Of a stretch of DNA of 64,000 nt, positions 36,000-46,034 are shown one piece after another. The stretch spans positions 1 to 64,000 of the forward strand of contig BQMJ01000014.1 in the NCBI GenBank assembly GCA_025991245.1, in the 5' to 3' direction. The notes beneath the pieces are model-generated. The model did not search any database and was not told the DNA's origin. It was given only the letters and a program-made list of their open reading frames with translations. Position 1 is the first letter of the stretch. Each line of letters begins with the position of its first letter. This stretch comes from Galdieria partita (lineage: Eukaryota; Rhodophyta; Bangiophyceae; Galdieriales; Galdieriaceae). The translations under genes were made by a program, and so were the position numbers.

Positions 36000-36629
36000 T
36001 TAGCGCTTTTTCTGCTTTTCTAACAACTCCATACGTCTCTCCAATTCGGTTATTTTGGAATATATATCCAACTTCTCTTCTATTCTCTTTATCTTCTTTT
36101 CCAATTCTTCCAGTTTCGAGTTGTGTCGCTGCTTTTCTTCTAAACTCTCGTTGTGTGGAGACGAGTTGCTCTGTTGCGATAAAATTGCTGGACTTCCTAA
36201 AGGCTTCGACCCTAACGTATCGAAGTGTCCCCTATTCCCAAAGGACAACCGTCCTCCTGACCCATATTGTAGACCAATTCCAACACCATAACCCAAACCG
36301 AAACCACAACCAATTCCTGTCGAACTTCCAGGAAATCTACGGGCTATATTCTGTAAAAAACCAGAAAGATAGTGACCAAAAGGTAAACCATATAAAAAGT
36401 GTGTGGGGATACCCCCTGTGCTACCCACACCTTGACTAGACAAGTCCATTAAAGCAAACCCACGTCCAAAGCCTAGTCCACAACCGATTCCCAAGCCTAA
36501 CCCATAGCCGCTTCTTAGACAAACAGGCCCTATACAAAAGAAAGTCTTTTGAAGTGAAGATAGATCAAAATGACTCGTTTGAAATTCCACTAAAGATTGC
36601 TTGCTACTCGCAAGTGCATAATATCCCAT
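36000..36629 (-). CDS. Glycine-rich protein with C-terminal coiled coil
   Basis: Single exon, 209 aa from ATG 36629; the frame upstream has only a GTG. Two glycine-rich blocks (RSGYGLGLGIGCGLGFGRG near 45-62 and STGIGCGFGLGYGVGIGL near 105-122) are separated by a hydrophobic segment with FLQNIARRFPG. The C-terminal 50 residues form a charged coiled coil (KLEELEKKIKRIEEKL..). The repeated G-x-G-x-G-C-G blocks split by a short helix resemble a plant/algal family of small glycine-rich chloroplast proteins that includes TGD5-like members. That likeness is from memory and weak. Divergent by 99 bp from the next gene. Confidence 0.6.
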   Translation of the reverse strand: MGYYALASSKQSLVEFQTSHFDLSSLQKTFFCIGPVCLRSGYGLGLGIGCGLGFGRGFALMDLSSQGVGSTGGIPTHFLYGLPFGHYLSGFLQNIARRFPGSSTGIGCGFGLGYGVGIGLQYGSGGRLSFGNRGHFDTLGSKPLGSPAILSQQSNSSPHNESLEEKQRHNSKLEELEKKIKRIEEKLDIYSKITELERRMELLEKQKKR

Positions 36630-36728
36630 CACACGAATACTCACGAGTCAAGACCACTCCACCAATCCTGAAATTGTGTCGTAGTTTCTCAGCAAAGATC
36701 TCCACTGACCTCGACATTTCTTATTGTC

Positions 36729-37334
36729 ATGTATTCAAGTACGTGTTTCTTGTCTATTTGTACGTTTACTCCACGGAGACAATTACTGAGCAATAGTTTT
36801 ATTCATACAAGTCCACGTGTACTGTTTGGTTGTACGGTATATGATCTAAAGCTGAAACATCGTTGCGATACTGGTCGTTGGATTCGAGCCCAACAACAAA
36901 CAGAAGACAAAAGAGACGAAGAAACCAAACAACTTAGCGATTATGAATTTGCAGAGCGTTGTGTAGATGGTGGTTGCCCTGTGGAAGACGTTCAAGAACT
37001 CCTAGTTCGTTTAGAGGTAGGCTGTACAAGGATTATTTTTTGGCAATTGTCCAGCTATGCCTCTGTGCAGCATACAGACAGTTGTTATAATAGAAAGAAT
37101 AACACCCAATGTTTGTTTTAGGACCGAAGAAAACTTCTTCAGAAAGAAATAGAAAGAATATCTGATCTTATGGCGAAACTTGCGAAATACAATACTGCTG
37201 AAGATAGAGGTCTCTTAAGAGATGTTGTATTGGCAGCATTGAGTATTTTTTCCAGATCAGAAAGTAATTATCCAGAAGTCGGAGAGTCACCTTGGTCTAT
37301 GGACCCTTACAGACCCAAAAAATGGGAAGACTAG
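36729..37334 (+). CDS. Conserved-looking protein, probably plastid-targeted, unknown function
   Basis: Deduced join(36729..37016, 37122..37334), 166 aa, intron 105 nt (twice the local norm). The N-terminal 45 residues are rich in Ser/Thr/Arg and lack acids (TPRRQLLSNSFIHTSPRVLF), fitting a transit peptide. The mature part has a compact acidic module, FAERCVDGGCPVEDVQELLVRLE, then a helical KEIERISDLMAKLAKYN and a helix VVLAALSIFSRSES. It ends PWSMDPYRPKKWED. I recall similar FEEC-x-DDxCP-helix proteins in photosynthetic eukaryotes but cannot name one with certainty. The exon join is supported by the uninterrupted coiled helix across it. Confidence 0.6.
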
Positions 37335-37505
37335 TGCAATCTTCTTTATGTCTTTTGTGTACTTTGGGTATAAAACTCCTTTTGTGTTGTGGTCAGGAGT
37401 AGAAATCATCAATTGGGGGGGAATAAATGTTTTCATTTGTCAACTGACTTAAGAGCAATGCGTTGAGAATTTGTTGTGGTCCTTTTGTCAACTTTTGATG
37501 TAAAT

Positions 37506-40500
37506 ATGAACGATAATAGTGACTCCGCGGTAATTTTACCTCCTGGGTTGGACAGTGGTGACCTCGTCCTTTTTAATCGTCGTTGTTTATCCATGTCTCC
37601 GTATGGTGCATTGATCTGTGGCTTGTCAAAGTTGTTCAGTAAAAGTCGTTGGGACCACGTTGGTCTGATTGTTCGAAAAGAAAATGGTAACTTGTTCTTA
37701 TTAGAAGCTAATTTGAGTGGTGTGAAACTACGGCCGTTGGAGGAACGTTTGAAGCGCAGTCATTCTCACGAAATTGCCATCAGACGACTATCCATCGTTC
37801 GTACGGAAGCGTTTCGTCAAAAATTACTAGATTTTGTCAATCATGTAAGTTTAACAGAAGAATCTACTATATTTTCTGAAAGAATATGCTGAAATAGACC
37901 ATCAATCTGCCATATGAAACTAGCACTAGTAGCCTTTTGAGTACAATCATCGATCCCGTAGATAAACAAGAGCGAGAAAGGCTTCATGCATTACTTTTAG
38001 AAAAGAAAACACAGTTGAATGAGATTGACTTGGAACTCAAGGAAGGTGCTTTGACTGCGTTTCAAAGACGTTCCTTACAAGCTGAAAGAGCTAGAGTTAC
38101 AGGAAACTTGGAAGCTTTAGAGGCGCGTCTAAATCAAATTATGAAAGACAAGTCTCCTTTTGAGGGAAAGGAAGATCTCAATCGCGTTTTTTGCTCTGAA
38201 CTCGTCGCAGCAGCTTATCAACATTTGGGACTATTAGATAAATATCCTCCTGCAGGTGGCTATGCACCTAAAGACTTTTCTTCAGAACAGACCAATCCGG
38301 CTGCATTACTCCTTTTAAAAGGCGCTTATTTGTCTGATGAAATATTTGTTCGTGGAAATGAAGAAACAAATAAGAAACCTTATCCTGTTATGCAATCATA
38401 TACGGACTTACCTCCTCCTCCAGACTCCAGACTGTTGATTAGAGACGTGTTGAAACGTAGTCCCATAGATTCGATGATAGTGGATGAATATCGTCGTTCT
38501 CATTTTATCTCGTCCTTTCGTTCAAAAGTTGTGGAAGCTGGTGAAGTTATTTTTCATCAAGGAGACTATGGAGATGCATTTTATATTGTAGAATCAGGTA
38601 GATTAGATAGGTTTGTATCAAAGGATGGTGGAGACTCTGTTTTGGTTTCAACCATTGGACCTGGTACCGCATTTGGTCTATATGGTCTTATGTACAATAC
38701 AACTAGAGCAGCTACTGTAAGTAACAATTTGCATTGTGATTTGACGCTTTATTTATTGTAGAGAATTTAGATTCGAGCAAAAGAACGATGTCTTTTGTGG
38801 AGAATGGACCGACCAACGTATGAAAGGTTTGCAGTAGATTTTGCCAACTCCAAGACTTTAAAGACGTACATCGAAAGACGAAAGCTACAAAGATATGTGC
38901 GCCATCATTTTCTTTTTCGTCATTTGGATAGGGTCTCGTCTCAAGAACTGGCTTCCTTCTTTAATGTGAAATTTATGCCTGGAGAAGTGATATTTGAACA
39001 GGTTTGTCATTTTTAAAATTGTTATGAATGACTCGTTTGAAAAGGAAAAATAAGGGACAACCGGGTGATAATTTTTATATAATCAAAAGCGGTGAAGTGG
39101 AAAGGCTAATTAAACATCCTGAGGATGAAAAGGAAAATGTCGTTGGTACTTTAAGACCTGGACAATCATTTGGAGAACTTTCGTTGATGTTTGACTCTCC
39201 TCGAGGATCTACTACCAGAGCTAAAACGGAAGTGGAATGTTGGGCTATCAGTGCAGAAAATTTTCAAAGACTTCATTTGGGTAGTGGAGCGAACTATTTG
39301 CATCGTATCTTTGTTCAGTATGCAAGTGTCGAGTTAAACAAGACAAGGTATATGACAACGGATGATTTGATGCGATTTGCACAAGTGCATCGGCTGGATC
39401 CAAAGGTATTTGTTTTAACAAAAATTTTTTGTTTCTTAAGCTTTCATATGAAATATAGGAAAGAGATCGCCTTACATTTCTTTTGCTTGCGTTGGTTACG
39501 AACAATCGTAGAAGAGACTGGGACAAATCTTATAAATCCAGCCTTCGAAGAGCCAATTCTAGCATGACCAATGGGCCCAATAGTTACTCATATGAAGGAA
39601 TGTCTCTTGTGGAGAATCGTAATATTTTGATAGACTTTTGGGAGTTTGTTCGATTTGACATTCTCATTAACCAACCAGACGTGGAATTGGAAGCTGCCTT
39701 TCGCTTAGTAGATAGGAATAATAATGGTTCTATAGGTTTAGATGAATATCAAGATTTTATCAGCCGTTACAGTCAGTTCGATCCGGTAAGTTTATGTTAG
39801 TTTCTATATGATAGAATGGTAGTTATCTTCTGGTTTCCAAGGATGCTATGAAACTAGTAGAAGAAAAGCATGGAATTCTAAGAAAGTTGTTTGGAAGGAA
39901 TGGAAATCATGTCGTTGGTTTTGAAGAATTTTCCAATGTTGCATATGAGATTCTTCCTCAAAGTTTGGTTGAAGATATTCGAAAGTTATCACAATACATA
40001 CTACAGGAGTCAACAACTACTTCGAAAGATACATGGGACGAGCAAAGTTCGGTAGAGTTTGTCAAAGAAAAATTCTTGAAACTTTCATCTCTTGGTTCAT
40101 TCCCCCAATTCAGTTGGAAAGGTGCGTTTGATATTTCATATGTGAATATTGTTTTTGATGACTCTTTATGATACTTGTAGAAAGCATATTCATAGATCCT
40201 ATACATTTCATAGCTGCAACGGTAGCCAGTGGACTCTCAAGAACGGTCGTTGCTCCATTGGAGCGTTTGAAGATTTTAATGCAGCTACAACGGGTGCCTA
40301 GTTATACCAACGAAGAATCTTTTATCCGAAGCTTTTCTAAGTGCTGTTCAAAGATGTTTGTAGAAGATGGCGTTCGTGGTATGTTTCGTGGAAATGGTGC
40401 TAATGTCGCAAGGGTGATTCCGGTTACTCTCATTCAGCTTTCGTCATTGACTGCATTAACCAAGTGGTATAATATGCTTAAAAAGAATAAGGAAGAAGAG

Positions 40501-41179
40501 CACGATACAGCGCCTTCACCTTGGGAGACGTTGTTACTGGCTGGAACAGCTGGTTCAATTGCAACGGTGGTGGTTTATCCACTGGACTTGATGCACACTT
40601 TGTTATCTATTCAAAACAGACGTTATCACCCTTATAACGGAATTTACAATGGTATTCATAAAATATACCATTCCCAAGGTAAAGTGATGCATGGTTATTG
40701 TACTGTCGACTGCTAAGTGGATTTGAGGAATTCGAGGTCTCTATCGTGGTCTTTGGCCTTCCATTTTCGGAGTATTCCCTTACGTAGGATTAAGTTTTGT
40801 AGTATATGAAACTTGTAGACCTTGGCTTCCATCTCAGAACGATGATTATGGTAGACCTTTGAAAAGTGCAACTATTGTAATGGGTGGAATTGCATCCTTT
40901 GCAGGACAAGTAGTTTCTTATCCTATGGATACTTGTAGAAGATATATTCAAGTAGAATGTTCTTCACGTAGCTCCTACTCTGTTTGGAATGTTTTGCGCA
41001 GTCTTTATCAACAAGGCGGAATAAGAAGGTTCTATCGAGGTTTTCTACCCAACTCCTTGAAAATACTGCCTGGAGCCGCTGTCAGTTTCTTTGCATATGA
41101 ATATTGTCGCAGTTTTGTTTCTGAGATATCCAAAATTCACAACATCGTTTCTCGTTCAGGAAAAACAGGTGTAGGCTAG
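37506..41179 (+). CDS. Five-domain fusion: permuted NlpC/P60-like, two cNMP-binding domains, EF-hand, mitochondrial carrier
   Basis: Eight exons: join(37506..37844, 37898..38716, 38771..39001, 39055..39405, 39459..39785, 39842..40121, 40181..40678, 40728..41179), 1098 aa; all introns 49-59 nt and in frame. Residues 1-225: permuted papain-like (YiiX-type) domain with His51 (WDHVGLIV) and Cys212 (FCSELVAAA), split by a helical insert about 133-195. About 300-415: first cyclic-nucleotide domain, whose cassette FGLYGLMYNTTRAAT lacks the usual Glu. About 430-560: second, with an intact cassette FGELSLM..PRGST. 665-676: canonical EF-hand loop DRNNNGSIGLDE; a second, poorer one follows near 710. About 783-1085: three carrier repeats with PLERLK, PLDLMH and PMDTCR motifs, like the ATP-Mg/Pi carrier group. 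The joins carry reading frame from peptidase-like domain to carrier, so one gene is favoured. Transport substrate unknown. Confidence 0.8.
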
Positions 41180-41329
41180 TCTGTAAAAGTTACAAAAGTA
41201 CTCCATACAACAGGTAAACACGGCAACAGGCTCTTATAGAACAACACTATTTTCATTTTATACGGAATAAGAGGCAAGATAGTCGTGTTATTGTTTGTGA
41301 AAATTTACAATAAATAATACTAGGAAACG

Positions 41330-42154
41330 CTACGAAGATATCTTAAAGGCGTCTAAAATAAGACCAGTCATGATACCTATTTTAAACGCGTTGAGAAATC
41401 GTAAACTGAACGAAGGAGAGTCTTCTTGATAGTAGTAACGGGTATATAATTCTGTACAGATAGCAAGAACTCCTATGAATAAAAGGAGAGTGAGACAAAA
41501 GGATGCATGAATACAAAAACTTACCGGCAATCAAAGGGTCCAAGAAAGAGAGAGCCCCGAAAATTAGCGTAAGACTACTAGCACACGTAAAACCAAACAA
41601 CATAGCCATGAGACCATATAATAATTGTTTTTTTGGTGAGTTTCTAAAAAACAACTCAAGTGAGTTTGTTGTAAATATCAAACGTAAAACCCAACTACAA
41701 ACCCTAACAAGTCCAGTTGATATCTAAGCCTCCACCATACATAACGATTCAGAGAAAAGTCGGTATACTCCTTGAATTCTCGTTCAGAAGCGTCTTTCAG
41801 GTCTTGGTCTACTCGTGTACTGCTCGACAAAAGTCCAACTAGAAATCGAAGAAAAACAAGGCGAACATTAGATATGTCTGGTTCGTTTTCCGGATATGAG
41901 GAAGTTAATATTATTGTAAAAGGATAAATTTTTTTCGTGATATGCATTGTAGGTTTCTCCAAAATATTCCAGTGTCTACATTTCCTGTGTAAAGGAAACC
42001 GTGAGACAGCATCATAGTAAGAGACTGCCACAAATCCTTGAAACATGAGCATTTTGGTCCCGAGGACAATTGACGCTGCCATTGACAAACGGAACCTTTG
42101 ACGGATTTGCACCCTCATGTTGCCGCCGAAGTACAGTTTAGAAATTTCCATCAT
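41330..42154 (-). CDS. Ycf20-like (DUF565) plastid membrane protein
   Basis: Deduced complement(join(41330..41472, 41525..41643, 41703..42154)), 237 aa, introns 52 and 59 nt. The mature domain has membrane helices around LLYGLMAMLFGFTCASSL and LIAGVLAICTELYTRYYY, then the diagnostic DUF565 ending SLRFLNAFKIGIMTGLILDAFKISS. Ycf20 is a plastid or cyanobacterial membrane protein; the nuclear plant homologue is linked to non-photochemical quenching. About 120 residues precede it, with a basic start (RVQIRQRFRLSMAASIVLG) fitting a transit peptide. It is the best marker in this window that the organism has a plastid. First donor GGGTTTG is non-consensus but is the only one that keeps frame. Confidence 0.78.
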
Positions 42155-42258
42155 TAACTAATTGAATACTTCAGATACTCGATTGGGGATTGTTAGCCGG
42201 TTTATGTCTCTAAAGCAGTTTCTGTTGCATTTGAGAGTTTTATCATAATTTCAAAGCT

Positions 42259-43416
42259 ATGAGTACTTGTATAAAACACAGTGTTTCTTCTCCTTTTATT
42301 TCGGAGAGTTGCGTGGTGTGTATGGACCTTGCTGCCGATGTAGAGCTTCGACCATGTACACACGCTGTGATTTGTAGAAAGTGCATATCTCTCCTGGATG
42401 ATGAAAAGTGTCCTGTTTGTAGGAGCAAGGTGGATAAAATTCGTATCAGAGGTTTTAATGACGTGTACAGTTTGCACGGAGTGAGGTCTCAATCTATCCA
42501 GCAGGAAGAGACCGGAGAGAAACAATCTAACTTGTCTCAAGCTGCCCAAGAAGAGGAAAGTTGCCCTCCAGAATATAGCACAACTCGTGAAAGTAGTTGT
42601 TTGGAACGAAAGGATTCAGGAGGAACCAACGAAAGCTATACATTTTCACTTGAAGCCGTTTTGGAGAGGAGGAGATTTCATGAGGAAGTCATCAGAAAGC
42701 ATACTTATCAAGTAGCCATAACTGGTTCAAAAGATGTCAGTTTTCATTCTTTTGCTTCTAGTCTTCGAGAACTGTTTCCCATGAAACATGAACCCACCTT
42801 TCTATATGACAGCATTCAGTGGATCCAGCAGTCGCTTAATTACTGTTTAGATGCTGGAATGAACAATGCTAAAGAAGAGTCAAATCTGAAAAACATGCTA
42901 ACATTGGAAAAGTTCATAGATACGTATTCATCTGCTGAGTCATTCCTCCCAAATGTGGAAGTAGGAGGAGTTCCAGTTCATCTTGAAGATTTATCTATAT
43001 GGGAATTGCTTTATAACCTAAGGTGTCAAGCCAATAGTGAATTCGATGTGTTGGTGTTGTGTTGTGATGCACTGTCGAAGCGGTCGTTTGAAGAGCTTCT
43101 TTCTTTAGATGAGTTACTACGCAATCGATATGCTCAACATGCTACGAGGATATGGGCAGTACTGAACTTTGATGACGTTCAGATAGCACATTCATCAAAT
43201 GGAGTACCGAGAGAAATCATAGAAAGTGAATTAGTGCGTATTCCTGCAAAGCAACGGCCGTCAGACTTGTTCTTTTTGAGAGAGAACTCTTTATTCAAGT
43301 TTTGGCATCGAGAGTTGATGTCACAAGTCATTCATCATGCACAGAAGCATCGTCAGCTTGTCATGGTTGATAATGCGAAAGACACAAAGAAACAAGGCTT
43401 TTGCTCCTGTATGTAG
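42259..43416 (+). CDS. RING finger protein with Ras/Rho-like pseudo-GTPase domain and CaaX box
   Basis: Single exon, 385 aa. A C3HC4 RING at about 17-56 (CVVCMD..PCTHAVICRKC..CPVC) suggests E3 ubiquitin ligase activity. After an acidic linker, residues about 148-375 follow the small GTPase fold. YQVAITGSKDVSFHSF stands in place of the P-loop. VGGVPVHLEDLSIWELLYNLR matches the strand-loop of WDTAGQExYxxLR. DVLVLCCDALSKRSFEELLS is a clear match to the D.fLiCfd..S..SFE strand-helix. RIWAVLNFDD replaces NKxD. All nucleotide-contact motifs are altered, so GTP binding looks lost. The protein ends CSCM, a CaaX box with a nearby upstream cysteine (FCSCM), predicting prenylation. RING plus an active ARF is known in TRIM23, but I know of no RING plus Ras/Rho-like pseudo-GTPase. 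Divergent from the Ycf20-like gene by 104 bp. Confidence 0.75.
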   Translation: MSTCIKHSVSSPFISESCVVCMDLAADVELRPCTHAVICRKCISLLDDEKCPVCRSKVDKIRIRGFNDVYSLHGVRSQSIQQEETGEKQSNLSQAAQEEESCPPEYSTTRESSCLERKDSGGTNESYTFSLEAVLERRRFHEEVIRKHTYQVAITGSKDVSFHSFASSLRELFPMKHEPTFLYDSIQWIQQSLNYCLDAGMNNAKEESNLKNMLTLEKFIDTYSSAESFLPNVEVGGVPVHLEDLSIWELLYNLRCQANSEFDVLVLCCDALSKRSFEELLSLDELLRNRYAQHATRIWAVLNFDDVQIAHSSNGVPREIIESELVRIPAKQRPSDLFFLRENSLFKFWHRELMSQVIHHAQKHRQLVMVDNAKDTKKQGFCSCM

Positions 43417-43687
43417 TGTTAGTGGTAGTCCTGAAATATTGTGCAGTTTTGTTTCAGCTGAAAGGCTCCGATTTCTTCTCAGAATAGACATGAGAAACAT
43501 AGATGTTTTGTTTCCTGTTTCAGTTCAAAAACTTTGGAGACAAAGTCATGGTGTGTTCATGTCTATGAGAGGAAATTGTTCTTCCTTTTCTGCTTATAAA
43601 GTTGTTTTTACTGTGTGTCTGTTTGATATTTGTAATAGTTTCTTTATATTCCACAAATTGGAATCCAGTGGACTCGAAGAAGAGTGT

Positions 43688-45726
43688 TCAATTCGTATTC
43701 ATCTTTTGTTTCAGTTGGAAAATAATCCCAATTAACAAAGAAAGCAAAAACAGCAGAACTGCAATTATTATCCAATAATAGATAGGAGATAATAGCCATA
43801 ACATTTCATTTCGTGTCACTTGATTCCGATTGTTCATCGTACTACAATCACCTATGTCTTCTTCCTTAGAAGAGGAGGTCTTTGAAGATTTAACAGAAGT
43901 TAATAAGTCTTCAAATGATGCACAAACCTGGGAATTGTCAACAGTGCAGTTTAGACTATTCCTTTCTTCCGTCTCGACAGTAGTAGGTGTTTCTATTTCA
44001 CGCCATCGATTACAAATGACTTGGAATAACACATGAAGACTGTCTGTCACTTCTTCCTTGAGAAACGCTTCAAAGCGTGAACGAAACAATAGAAATCGTG
44101 AATTCCATTGCACTTTGCAGAAAACTTTTACAATACTATGGAGATTTCCATTGGATGTTCTATCCTCCATATTAATGACTTCCATTCTCGTTTGCAGTTC
44201 AAAACAATGTTGACAGGCTACGTCTAGAAACTGTATCTTACTTTCTATCTATTAGAAAGTCAGAGAATTCTCAGCTGCAACTTTCGAGAGAAATGATTGA
44301 TACTTACCACTAGTTTGTCTTTATCTGGAGATAAACTAAACCTTTGCAACTCTGCAATTCTGCCATAGTTAGTTCCAAGTAACCATGATACAAAGGCATG
44401 ATTGATTGGCATATGATATGTTATAACACGAGAACAACCAACTCGATCATTTCGTTGCCACTCACCCAACTCCAAACCTTGATGAGACCTCAATTGATGA
44501 TATTCTTCAAAAATAGTACGAAAATGAATATCTACACTAGTCCTGTCATAATTTTTAGTATCCAAAGAATTTTCACTACAATGAAATTTACTGGAAACAC
44601 AACTCTGCGTTTCACTTTGTCCACTTGCCAATATTTCACCAAATTCTATGGCAGAAATAGGCAGTTTCTGATAAGTTATCAGATGCGCATTGTCTTCGAA
44701 ACGGGATGAAAATATGCTGTTAATGGTCAAATCTTCTTCTTCTTCCAATGAAGTTTCGTCTTAAGCTCATCAATGAAACAAGTTGACTTGTAAGATATTT
44801 ATATACGCACCTGAACCAACGGAAGAAGAAATAGTAAAAGAAATTTTGGGAGAATTCACTCTGTTTTCTGAATAGATTCGTTTAAGAGTTTCGAAAGTAA
44901 GTTTATCTCCTTCCTTCAAATCGTCTGACCTTCCTAAGCGGAAAAGATTCCACAGTACAAACTATATATTATGTTTTCCTTAAGTCGCTCTGAATATTCT
45001 CTGCAAATCTTACTATTTGTTGATATGCATTACTCCGTGACGCCAATGAAGAGAAAACTAACGGCTTCTCTCCTTCAACTGTAACCTTCACTGCCCTTTG
45101 GACAAGGATACCAACAGTGATAGGTTCTATTTGAGTAACATATTGCAGGGGAATACAGAATCCTAGTTTATGTTGCATCACTCTTGCATAGAAAACCAAA
45201 AAGTGATTCAGCAGTATAAGAGTTCCTCTAGTAAACTTGCTGTCCTGGAGGCCACAACTCAATGTGCCAAGTATATTTTCAGTTGAAGGAATGTTAAAAA
45301 ACAAGAAGATATTCAAATTTCTTTGTTTCATAGGCGAAACGCTACTTCGAGAAGTAAAAGATAGTTGTCTTTCTAGAGTTTTGGACGAGTTCTGCGAAGT
45401 TTCGTCTACTTTATCGGAACCCATGACATCAGAAGTCAAAGCAGCATTATTTTTCAGTTCCTCAGGATTTTCATTAGTATCATGTTTCCTTGAAGTCTCT
45501 ATAGTCCTGAGCTTCAACTTGCGAAGAAAGGGAGACATGTAACCCAAAACTATGCTGCACGTGCAAGAAGAATCATATCTCCCATTACATTTGTAATCCA
45601 ATGGAATACAAAAGTTGAATTTGATTGTGGGGTTTGAGAATTTCTCTCACGTGAATCTCTTTCCGATACAAGTTCTTCAACTCTCATGGAAATGCTTTCT
45701 AAAAGAGACATTGGATTCTCTGTCAT
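43688..45726 (-). CDS. GRAM-VASt domain sterol-transfer protein (Lam/GRAMD1/VAD1 family)
   Basis: Deduced complement(join(43688..44248, 44308..44759, 44811..44961, 45014..45549, 45651..45726)), 591 aa. Introns are 59, 51, 52 and 101 nt. GRAM domain at about residues 95-205: FFNIPSTENILGTLSCGL, GTLILLNHFLVFYARVM, IPLQYVTQIEP, then an LVFSSL..NAYQQIFVLW helix. VASt/StART-like domain at about 285-450: FRTIFEEYHQLRSHQG, LGEWQRNDRVGCSRVITYHMP, AELQRFSLSPDKDKLVV and FLDVACQHCFELQTRM. A single membrane span (LSPIYYWIIIAVLLFLLSLLIGII) closes it. Family members sit on the ER at contact sites and move sterol from the plasma membrane. The first exon and its 101-nt intron are the least certain; ATG 45538 is the alternative start. 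Confidence 0.82.
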
Positions 45727-46034
45727 ATAGGATATTATTTAAACAATCAAGGTTTCCTCTCTCAAAGGTTATCATAGATATATAAAGGAGTATACAAGCA
45801 TCTTTCCTATTATATCTGTCTCTATTGTATTGAGTAGAGACGAAATATTGATCAGTCAAGCCAACCCCCAATGTATGAATGTCCTTTCTTCATAATGAGA
45901 CTGTTAACAAATTGCTCTGTTTATTGCTCTCAAAACATTCAAGACTGGCTATTCCACAGTTTACTTGGGATATACAAAGAGAAAGAATAGAAAACAGAAC
46001 TTAGAAGAAAACTGGCAAAGAACTTTAAGGGTTG

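Noticed and set aside
37506-41179. Two separate genes, an NlpC-cNMP protein and an EF-hand carrier
   Set aside because: All seven introns are short and in phase, and no stop, start context or promoter-sized gap separates the halves; kept as one gene pending RNA data.
43337-43735. 132-codon plus-strand frame between the RING gene and the GRAM-VASt gene
   Set aside because: It overlaps the end of the RING gene in another frame and the antisense of the GRAM-VASt last exon; no domain.
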